DNA from: Gari tellinella
Lineage: Eukaryota > Mollusca > Bivalvia > Cardiida > Psammobiidae
DNA: 64,000 bases
Direction: 5' to 3'
Assembly: GCA_922989275.2 (NCBI GenBank)
Contig: OV277864.1
Coordinates: 5,766,001-5,830,000 of the forward strand
Both the position numbers and the translations under genes were made by a program. Of the stretch, positions 11,001 to 23,000 are shown in pieces (position 1 is the first letter of the stretch; every line of letters begins with the position of its first letter). The notes below the pieces were generated by a model that was not told the DNA's origin, did no database searches, and saw only the letters and a list, made by a program, of their open reading frames with translations.

Positions 11001-14000
11001 TGATTATAACACATGGATAGTGATGATTGCTTAGCAAATGATGCATCGCTTTTCATCACACGAACCCCTTGGAATGGCTGATGTCTACTGTTCCTGAAAG
11101 ACATACTGCTGCAAATGGGTCAACTCATATCTTGTATACAAGAGTCAAAGCCTCGGACTGGAAAGCTCTGATATATCTTGACCAAATGCACAAACCCCTG
11201 TTCTGTAATTTGCTATCTAAGCAAAAGCTTTACTAATTTTCCCCAGACATAGTAACATCTAAAGTTGGCCAGTATTAGGGGATAGGTTTACGAATCTAGA
11301 CTTTAGATTTAAGGTGTCAGTCATTCATCTATTGCGTTTCCGTTTTTGCCCTCGATTTTTGCCAGGGCTAAGGTCATGTAATATTGACATTTGGATTCTC
11401 AGAGTGCCGGTACCTGCATATCGAGAGCCGGTTCCAGGCAGAATGATACAGGGTGTTTGTTTTGGCTGGGCTCGACATTTCATGGTTGGAGGTTTAATTC
11501 CCATCTGATTCTTAATAATTAGTTCATGATCAGATAAATGTGATAAATTAAAAGATGTAGTGATCACATTTTGTCAATTTGGTATAATAGTTGCAGCCTG
11601 ATTTAAGCAACCATCTGCCAAGATATAGAAATTATTTCTTATGATACATAATTCGATGCCTGTATATATTCGAACTATTTTCTCCAGGGTACCTTTGAAT
11701 ACATTAAATGCGTTAATAGGTGTATCTATGGAGTAAAGGGTTAACAGATTAACACTGTTGTTTTGCTCCAATCTAAAATGCATTCTGTTTTAACCAAGCA
11801 CATTCTTAAGTTTGAGACTTATGAATTGTCTCTAACACTGTGGTTTGGCTCCCAGCTCCTTCCATTTTTATCTCTGACCATTTACTTCATAGCCTGTTTC
11901 TAGTTTTAAAGACAGGTGGCCACTTAAAGCAGGTTGAAAGTCAATGTGCTTTAACCCATTACCCCAAAAATACACATTTTTACGCCTTTAATTTATTCCT
12001 CCACTGAAGAAAATAGTTAAAATTTATACACTCATATGTTAAAAAAAAATTTTTTTTTATTGTAGCAGATGTTAGCTTAAAGCAGGCTGAAAGTAAAGCA
12101 GACTGCGCCTTAAGGCCCATTCTGCCTGACTTTCAACCTGCTTTAAGTGGTCATCTGTCTTCAAAACTTGAAACTAGCTATGGGGTAATGGGTTAAGGCA
12201 CATTCTGCTTTACTTTCAGTCTGGTCTAAGCTACCATCTGCTAAGATGTTTAAGAAAGATTTCCTATACTGCATATTTACTGTATTAAATGGATCTATCT
12301 TTAGTGGAGGAATACATTTAATGCATAAACATGTGTATGTATGGAGTAAAGGGCTAAACATCATCATAGGCTCAAGACTCAAGATTAATCTCTAACACTT
12401 TGATTTGGCTCCCAGCTTCTGCGATTCTCCTCACTGAACACATTCCAAAGCTTGGGACTCAAGATTGATTTCTTATGCTTTGGTTTGGCTCCCAGCTTCT
12501 GGTAGTTTGCTCACAAAACATTTTCTATGAATGTGTTGGTGATATTGAGTCCAGATCACTGTTTACAGCAGCCATTGAAATGTTTTCTAATATTGTTTCT
12601 ACCTGTTCAGATTGACATTAAATGATTTACATTTGCAGACAATTTGGATCCTGATCAAACCATGTCTCTTAGAAATATCCAAAAACAAACTCTGTTAACT
12701 CTTTGAACCCTAGTCCCGCATATAGGCGTGCTTTTCAAACAGTGTACATGTGAATAGTACACTTGTCCTATGCAAACATTGAAGACCCTGATCAGAGGGC
12801 TCCGAAAGGAGCCCTCTGATCAGGTTCTTCACTGTTTGTCACAATGCCAAATATTGACAAAAACAACTCTTAAAAGTCAGAAATGGACTAGACTAAAATG
12901 GAAACTGGAATTTTCCATTTAAAGTTTCAGGGAGGAAAGACTTAAAAAGAGTTAAGGTATATTATAGTAAATTATTAAGTTTTAAGTGGATAACAATTTT
13001 TAACATATTGTTTCATAACTACATGTTCATCTTTTTACGTCATTCTGCTTTACTTTCAACCTGCTTTAAGTGGGCAACTATTTTCAAAACTAAAAACAGG
13101 CTATGGGGTAATGGGTTAAGGCAGGTGATTACTTATTACCCGTTACTCCATATTATAACATAACAGACGGCGTGAGCGTTGAATAACACCCGTTGTTTAA
13201 ATGTCATATATAACTAGTTATATAACTATGCAAATGAGGTACGCCACAACGTCGTTTACTTGTGACGTCATTAAAATGCGTTCTATGCATTCGATTTCCA
13301 ACGTCTTCATTCCATCATGTAGATTCAATTTATAGATTTTTTGTGTAATTAATCAATATTAGATCTACATGAAAGTATCTATTAATACATATAACAACAT
13401 AAACATTATGCTAGTGAACGGGGTTAATTTTTGAACAACTTTTTTCCTGTATAGATATACTTATATCACGCTTGCAGCATTCTCTTGACCTCCAAGGCTG
13501 CGAAAAATAACATTTCTATGTTATGTTATAAAAAGAATATAACATTTGTGTTAATAATTTATTGGATTTATCAAACTCGTCGTTTTAGAAAACGATAAAA
13601 ACTCGGCAAAGCCTCGTTTTTATCATTTTCTAAAAGACTTGTTTAATAAATCCAATAAATTATGAACACTCATGTAATATCCTATATATATTATGTACAC
13701 CTTTTTATGCATTTAATTCATTCCACCACAGTGGGTCTACTGAAGAGAAAAGTTCCACTTTATAGTCATGAATATATGCACAATAACAAATAGTAAACAC
13801 ACAGAAGGTTAATTAAAACATGCTGAAAGAAGAGCAGAATGTGCCTTAACCCTTTGAACCCTAGTCCCGCATATAGGCGTCCTTTTCAAACGGTATACAT
13901 GTGAAAAGTGCACATGTCCTATGCAAACAGTGAATACCCAGATCAGAGGGCTCCTTACGGAGCCCTCTGATCAGGGTATTCACTGTTTGTCATAATGTCA

Positions 14001-17000
14001 AACATTGACAAAAACAACCCTTAAAGGCCAGAAATGGACTAGACTAAAAAGGAAACTGGAATTGTCCATTTAAAGTTTCAGGGAGGAAAGAGTTAAGTGG
14101 GCAACTATTTTCAAAACTAGAAACAGGCTATGGGGTAATGGGTTAAGGCAGGTGATTACTTATTACCCGTTACTCCATCATATTATGTACACCTTTTTAT
14201 GCATTTAATTCATTCCTCCACAGTGGGTCTACTGAAGACAAAAGTTCCACTTTATAGTCATGACAGGGCTGCCATTTCTCCGGATTTTTCCTAAATCTCC
14301 GGATTTTTCCCCAGTATATGGTAGCTTAAAGCAGGCTGAAAGTAAAGCAGAATGCGCCATAAGGCGCATTCTGCTTTACTTACAGCCTGCTTTAAGTAAT
14401 TGCATGTCAACAAAACAAGAAAAAGGCTATTCGTAAAATCGCACTTGAAAAATGCAAATTTGGAAATCTTAGGATTTTTTATGTTAACTTATGGCAGCCC
14501 TGTCATGAATATCCACAATAACAAATAGTATCCAAACAGAAGGTTAATTAAAACATGCTGAAAGAAGAGCAGAATGTGCCTTAACCTTTTTACTCTACAG
14601 ACTGTTTCTAGTTTTCATGACAGGTGACAACCTAAATCAGGTTGAAAATAAAGCACTATGGCTATGCACCTTAAAGTGAATTCTGCTTTACTTTCAGCCT
14701 GCTTTAAGCTACCAACTGCTAGAATACAGGAATCGTTCTTGTGGTGCTATTCTTATTCATCACCATACAAAGTGGAACTACTTTCTTTAGTAGAAGAATA
14801 AATCAAAAGCGTAAAAAGATGTATTTATGGAGTAATGGGTTAATCTTCTTTTCATCAATCTCTTACTGCATCTTTTTATCATTATTCTATAGCTCCAGAT
14901 ATAAGCTGAGTATTCCAATACAAAAACCCTTATAAAAACGGAATATTACTATACTTTTCATATCTTATGCACCGGATCACACGAGTTGTGTGTGTAAAGG
15001 CTATATCCAACGAAACCGAAGGTCGAGTTTGATATAGCCTTTACACACACAACGAGAGTGATCCGGTGCATAAGATATGCAAAGTATAGTAATGTTCCTT
15101 TTATTATATACCTCATATAATAATAATAAAATAAAAAATGATGGAAATGTTTCGAGCTATTTTCTATGCCCCTGTAGTGTGTAAAGTAGTTCCGAACTTC
15201 CGGCTACACAGTAAACGTTCTTTTCCCATTACACAAGGTACATGGGTAATACGGAATTTTCAATCCGTCAAGGTGTATTTGTTCGATAAAATACAGAAAT
15301 ATTTCGGGCAGAACATTGGTAGGTATATAATAAATATTATTTCTACCAATGTGTACATGTATCTTGCAACTTCTCCGACTTTTAAGAATCATCTAGCAGA
15401 GACAATTGTAATGAGTAGTCACATTATACCCTTTGGTGGAGTCACAAAGCAAAGCAACTTAACCCTTTACTGCACTGAAAAAAAAAGTTTATACAGTCAT
15501 GAACACATACAATAAGAAATGATTTCTATATCCTAGCAAAAAGTATAGGTTAAAGCAGGCTGAAAGTAAAGCAGAATGCGCCTCAAGGCGCATTCTGCTT
15601 TACTTTCATTCTGCTTTCAGTGGTCACCCGTCTTCAAATCTAGAAACAGGCTTATGGAGCAATGGGTTAATTTACCCTGTTCCATGTAGAGCCCTGTGAG
15701 GTTGTTTTTTTCCTCCAATGGACATGTTCTAAAGGCCAACATGATGCTACAGACTCTCAGTAATCTCTATTCTATTTCTCCTCCTCATTTCTTTCATTCC
15801 AGACCAATAAATCTATCAGAATAACCTAGTTAGTTGGGCAGCATTGAGACAATGGTCACAAGATCTGACACACAATGAAACTGGGACTTGAACACTTTGC
15901 AATCTGTGTCAACAAATACAAGAAAGACGCAATCACTGCTTAGAATAGACTTGGAAACGGAGAAGCCTACATTAACCCTTTGAACCCTAGTCCCGCATAT
16001 TGGCGTTGTTTTCAAACAGTGTAATGTGAAAAGTACACTTGTCCTATGCAAACAGTGAAGACCCAGATCAGAGGGCTCCGAAAGGAGCCCTCTGATCAGG
16101 GTCTTCACTGTTTGTCATAATGCTAAACATTGACAAAAACAACCCTTAAAAGTCAGAAATGGACTAGACTAAAATGGAAACTGAAATTGTCCATTTAAAG
16201 TTATAGGGAGGAAAGAGTTAACCCTTTGCTCCGTTATAAGCCTGTTTCTGGCTTTAAAGAGAGGTGATCAGCTTTACTGTCAGCCTGCTTTAAGCTACCA
16301 TCTGCTAGGATATAGAAAATATTACTTTGTCATATTCATGACTGTATAAATTGGAAATATAAATTGAAGGTGTAAAAAGGTGTATACAATTACATAGTTA
16401 TGGGTTAAAACTTAAGAGACTATTCAATTTACCCTTTTCTTGATAGACACTTGTTTCCAGTGTTGAAGACAGGTTGCTGCTTAACCCATTACTCCATAAA
16501 TTGCATGCCTTTTTAGGCTATTAATTTACTCCTCCATTGAAGAAACTAGTTCATCTTTGAAGTTTTGAACACAGTTTACAACTTAAGGCAGGCTGAATGT
16601 TATAGCAGGTTGAAAATTAGCAGAATGAGCCTTAGGCAAATTCAGCTTTACTTTCAGCTTGCTTTCAGCTACCAGCTGCAAGATATCAGAGAGATGTTTG
16701 TTATGCTGCATTTTTCAAACTGTACATTTTATAAAGTGAAGCTATTTTCTTCAGTTGAGGACTAAATCAAATGCTTAAAAAGGTGTATTCATGGCAGATC
16801 AGTTAATAAAGAAAGGGAGATTTCTTCTAGACAAAATTATGTATAAAAGTAAAGTAGTATCAAAGTGGATAAAATCAAGTCCATAAATATTATACTGTTG
16901 TTTAATGATGATCAAAGATGAATAATTTAAGTATTAGAGAGCAGAAACTTTGGTTGATGGTATCAGCCAGTTCATCAGCAACAAGTGATCTAACCCTTCT

Positions 17001-20000
17001 CCTGCCTGAATTATAATATTGATGATCTTTGAAAACAGTATAGATCAAGATCAGACAGCTCCTGAAGGTTCTTTACTGTTTTCTTACAGGATCTGTCTGT
17101 CATGAGTCCTGGAGAAATGTTTCCTAATTTTATTACCCAATGCTTTAGTTCAAAATTGTAGATGCTAATACTGGGCAAAATTTATATATGAACATTTTGC
17201 AGGATAACAGATAATAAATACTGCACTGCTCCTTAAAATTCTGCATAACTGGATGAATACTTCATTTGGCATGGTGTTGAAACTGTGGAGACAGACATAG
17301 CAGATTCCATCTTGGGCCAAGGAACCAAGTATTCATAACTCCCATACATAGCATAATAAAGGCAGTGCTAGTAATTAAAAGGGTGCCAGGATAAAAGGGC
17401 TTGGTCATACTTGACCTATAGGCCTAACTCCCATTCCAACATCACCAATCCAAACCATAATCCTTTACGCCATAGCCTGTTTCTAGTTTCAATGACAGGT
17501 GACCACTTAAAGCAGGTTGAAAGTAAAGCAGATTGTGCCTTAAGGCACAGTCTGCTTTACCTTCAACCTGCTTTAAGTGGTCATCCACCTTGTGTGTTAA
17601 TTGCAATAAATTTTAGCTCTACAGAGCTTATGTTAATTGTTTATCATATGCGACGTTAAATAAAGCTTACCTTTACCTTTATCCAAATAAAAAACAGGCT
17701 ATGGAGTAAAGGGTTAAGGTGACAAGATAAGACAGAAGGTAGACCCTAAAAGCTTTCTAAGGAATACTTGAGGCAAATGTAAATCTATATTTTCTAGTTC
17801 AGACCAGTTCTGAATACATTGCAGTTCTTAACCATTATAGAAATGAAACTTGATATATCCATCCTATGCAAACACAGTATAGACCCAAATCAGAAAGTAC
17901 CAGTCCTGGTTTTGCCCTCTGATCAGGGTCTGCACTGTTTGTCACACTTTTAAATATTTTTTGGACAAATACAGGTAATTTATCAGAAAACATAAAACAA
18001 CTGAGCTCAATTTTAAATTCAATATCCTAAGTGTTAACCCTTAGCCTGCCACTCACGACTATAGCTCCATATGCAAACAGCTTGGATCCGGACACTCGAA
18101 CAACATTTTCAGCAATTTTGAGCAACTTTGAAGCACTTTGAAACTTGAAGCAGAAGAGAAATGTAGCAGACGACAATTATTTGGCGGGCTTAGGGTTAAT
18201 ACATTTGAACACTTTTAAAAAGGTCCATACAATGAATATGCATAAGCCAAAAAGGTCTCTATTTGTAGTTAACCCTAATTACTCCATACATACAAAAAAT
18301 TTAACGCCTTTAATTTATTCCTCCACTGAAGAAAACAGTTCCACTTTATACAATCATGAATATGTAAATATTATATATATCCGTATATATCCTTGCAGAT
18401 TGTAGTTTAAAGCAGGCTGAAAGTAAAGCAGAATGTGCCTTAAGGCACATTCTGCTTTACTTTCAACCTGCTTTAAGTGGTCATTTACCCTTAATACTAG
18501 AAACAGGCTATGTAGTAAAGTATGGGTTAAGTGCTAGCTTAATGTATGGGAAGCAAAGAAAAAATCCTACATTGAAATGCTTGTATTATTCTTGTTCTGT
18601 TTATGTTGCCACTTGTCTTAATATCTGCACTTAAATTCTTTTACGAATTGCTTAGAATATATGTACACTGAAACTTGAGTTAAGCAACCACTTTTTAAAG
18701 AAACATATGACTCTAATGTCTGTTCAATTCAGAACAAAAGTAATACAGAAAGTTGCTAGCTCGTAAAAGACCTTTCTGCTTTACTTTCGTCTTGCATTAA
18801 TCTGCCCATTGTAGGTACTGAAACTAATAATTAACCATTTTCTGGGTGGCCACTAAACAGTTTTTCATAGCTTTACTCTTACCATGCTTAAGTGACAAAT
18901 ATGTGCCACAGCGAATACCTTTGCAAACAATTTAGATCCAGATGAGACACTGCAGCATAACCCAGTGTTTCATCAGGATCCAAACTGTTTGCCGCTCTGA
19001 CTATGTTTTAAAACTAAAATTTTTTAAATTCTATGTTTAGCAACATAGCAGACGACATCTGTTGCAGACGAAAATATTACCCAGCATGCAAAGAATTCAC
19101 CAAGGTTTGACTGTAAAATAGTTCAAACAATGTCGTGACAGCTCGAAAACAAATTTATTATTATAACTTTTTATTGAAAGGGTTTCAATGAAATAAGTTA
19201 TTAGTTTTAGCTGTATCATTAAGAATTTATATTTCCTATTACTCATTGTTAAGAACACTATATTCATTACAGTCCATTTGCCGTAACATCATTGAAGGCA
19301 TTTATAATCCCTCAGCTACGTCTCTTTAATCGGGTTCTGCCACTCACTGTCAGCCGGTGAGGTCTACACCGTCTTCTACGTGAGCCCCTAAAAGCTTGTT
19401 TGACAGATTTGCCATATATTTTAAATCTATGGACGCTAAGTGATATTTCATCTCCAACAATTGTCAATTGCTACTGTAATCAATAAAATTTTCTAGAATT
19501 TCTTTTCAAAATAGTTTCAGAGTGTCAAACAGTTTGGATACTGATGAGACGCCGCGTTACGCGGCGTCTCATCTGGATCCAAACTGTTTGCAAAGGTAAT
19601 CACGGTTCCGCCTCTAACATGCAAGGAGTTAATGTGACTAAAAGATCACTCATTAACAAGCACTCACTGATTCAAAGAATCACATTAACAGTTTCAAATT
19701 TATCTTCTCCATGTTTTATTTCAAATTCAATTGTCGTGTTTTACAAAGAGCGCTTAATATGTGTCTCAAATAGACTGGATTCAGATCAGAAGCCAAGTAA
19801 CTCGGTATCTGATCTCGATCCAGACCATTTGCAATTTCAAGTAAATTCGGGCTCAACTAGGCATGGGTGAAAATGCATTATGAATAACTGAGATCAATAA
19901 GCCCTCTCATAAGTGATACAGTTTTATTTCAGTGTTTAGGCATTAGACTGACTGAATTATTTAGCTGAACAATTAATCTTGCCTTTTGTGACCATCACCT

Positions 20001-23000
20001 TGACAATAATTTTAACCCATCACCCCATAATTACGCCTTTTTACGCCTTTATTTTATTCCTCCACTGAAGATAAAAAAAATTGATTGTTTACAGCCATGA
20101 ATATGTATCATAACTCATAAGAAATGTTCTATATTCTAGCAGATGGCAGCTTAAAGCGCATTCTGTTTTACTTTCAACCTGCTTTAAGTGTTCACCTATG
20201 TCCAAAACTAGAAACAGGCTATGATGTAACGGGTTAATGAAATTTGAAGACAAGCAGATCGCAGACAAGACTTATGTCGATTGATTACAGTAACTTTAAG
20301 TTCAGCATTTTGTCAAAATCTGGTTACATACGGCAAAAAGATAATTCAGTAGTTTCGGACAGGTTTTAGTCTTTTGAACCCTTTTCCCACTGAAATTTCA
20401 TTATACAGTGTTCCCACCCTACAACAGTCCTCCCAAAAATGATTCCCTCCTGCTGTTTTTCTCAGAGTTACATGATGGACATTTTGCGCCGGATCTGGAT
20501 TAAAGCTCTGCTGTATGCAAATGTAAGCTAATTTTCCGTCCTATAACGACTCCATCCAAACAATGCACACATTTTTTGTCTCCCATTGCGTGCCCTTGTA
20601 GAGAGTGAGCACTGTATATAAACATCAACCATATGAAGTTGAAACTTTTTATATATTGGCTAAAAGGAAAAGAAAGCAAAGTCATGTCAGACAGATCCTA
20701 TATAAAAACAGTACAGGCCCTGATCAAACTGGTCCTTCAGATGCTGTCTGATCTGAGTCTACATCATTGATAAGGGGCCGGAGGCTTTTTAAAAGTTAAA
20801 ATATTTATGCCTGTAACATCAAACTCTATGGTGTGACTACTCATTAGAATCATCTCTTCGTGGTGATTCTAATGACTTTTCAAACACTAGGTTTGGTGGA
20901 GGTATAAAGGAGAAGACATTGGATTTAAGTGATTTAACCCTTTACCCCATAAATACGCCTCTTTACGCCATTAATTTATTCCTCAAAAGAAGAAAATAGT
21001 TTCACTTTTATACATATACAGTCATGATTATATATCATAAGAAATACTTTCTATATTCTAGCAGATGGTAGTTAAAAGCAGACTAAAAGTAAATGCGCCT
21101 TCGGGCACATTCTGCTTTACTTTCAACTGGCTTTAAGTGGTCAACTACCTTCAAATATAGAAACAAGCTATGGGGTAATGGGTTAACCCTTAACTCTATA
21201 ACTCCATAACCTGTTTCTAATTTTGAAAATCGGTGACCACTTAAAGCTTTACTTTCAGTCTGCTTTAAGATACCATCTGCTACAATATAGAGAGTATATT
21301 TTGTATATTACATATTTATGACTGTATAAATAGGAAGTATTTTCTTCAGTGTAGGAATAAATTAAAGGTGTAAAAATGTGCATGTATGAAGTAAAGGGTT
21401 AACCCATTACCCCATAGCCTGTTTCTAGTTTTGAAATAAAGTGACTACTTAAATCAGGTTTAAAGTAAAGCAGAATGCGCCTTAAGGCGCATTCTGCTTT
21501 ACTTTCAGCCTTCTTTAAGCTACCATCTTTCGAAAATAGAAAATATTTCTTATGCTGCATATTCCTGACTGAATATAATTTAACTATTTTCTTCAGTGGA
21601 GGAGTAAATTAAAGTCGTAAAAAGGCATATTTATGGTGTAATGGGTTAAGCACTCTTCTCTGGGTCAATATACACTACAGTGTGACAGGTATGCATGGCT
21701 AGATTCAGTACTATAATGACATGATATAAAAGAAATAAGGCACTTATAAGGTGAATAATTAATGCACTTTGTTTTAATGTAAAATGATAAATTAGCGACG
21801 ATAAATTTCCAATTCCTGTGGGTATTTGCTTTTTATTTGTGGTGATTATTTGATATAAAAGTTATAAAATATTTAAAACAACACATGCAGTAAAACTAGG
21901 GAGCTATTATTTGTTTCCGTGCTATAAATTACAGTACCATTTTGTTTGTGTGAACAATATAAAACAGTCATGTCATACAATGTAATATTGACAAAGCCCC
22001 AATATTAAACAGCTTCAGATATAACATACATTTTAAATACATGTACAGTCAAAACTCGATAATTCGAAACTCACTTTAGTTCGAACATACCCATATTTCA
22101 AAGTTAAAACCTGGCGTAACCACATTTTAACTTTGAAATACCCAGTATGTTCTTTTAAGCGAGATTGATTTATAGAAATGAACTTATGAATACTGGTAAG
22201 GTCAATTTAAGTGATTTCAGTACATCAAGTTTCGGCTGTACATACTTCCTTGTCTCCATCAAAGGCTATGTTGTGACTATTGATCAAATTTGTCTCTTTG
22301 AGATAGTTCTATTGAGTTGAGTAGTCACAACTAGTACTAGTTGCTGTGTAATATTGGGACTTTGTCCATGTATGACATGATTGTTTTATAATACTGTTCA
22401 CACATAAGGTTTTAACCTATTACCGCATAGCCTGTTTCAAATTTTGAAGACAGGTGACTATTCAAAGCAGATTGAAAGTATTATAATCAAGAGTGTCACT
22501 GATTGTGACACAAATAACAGGAATAATGGAAATATAGGAATCAGGGGCCCGTTTCATAAAACTTCATACATAAAATGTTGTCGTAAGTCAGATTATAAAT
22601 AAAAGTCTCAATTATTATCTATTTCTCCACCTAATTCTGTATTGTGACATCTCTTTGGAATCGTCTTGAAAAGACAATTCCAAAGAGATGTCACAAGACA
22701 GGATTAAATAGAGAAATCAGAAATTAAATTTATTTTAAAGTTTTGACTTACGACCATTTTTATTGTACAAAGTTTTAGTTGTATGAAACGGGCCCCAGGA
22801 CACCCAGTAAAAGGTACCTACCCTGGTGGAGTTTGTGACTGCTAGCTGGTGAGGGGCTACAGGACTGAAGTCTATGTGAGTGATAGCTCCATACTCCTTC
22901 TTGGTGACAGGAACCTGCAACACAACAAACATACACCTTTATTATATACCTATCGATGGTTTATAGAGATTTCTCAGTTAGATAAATTTCATATTGTCAC

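Noticed and set aside
15138..15515. 125-codon plus-strand frame
   Set aside because: Begins in AT-rich intron and ends inside a family A MITE; no recognised motif, no splice or promoter evidence.
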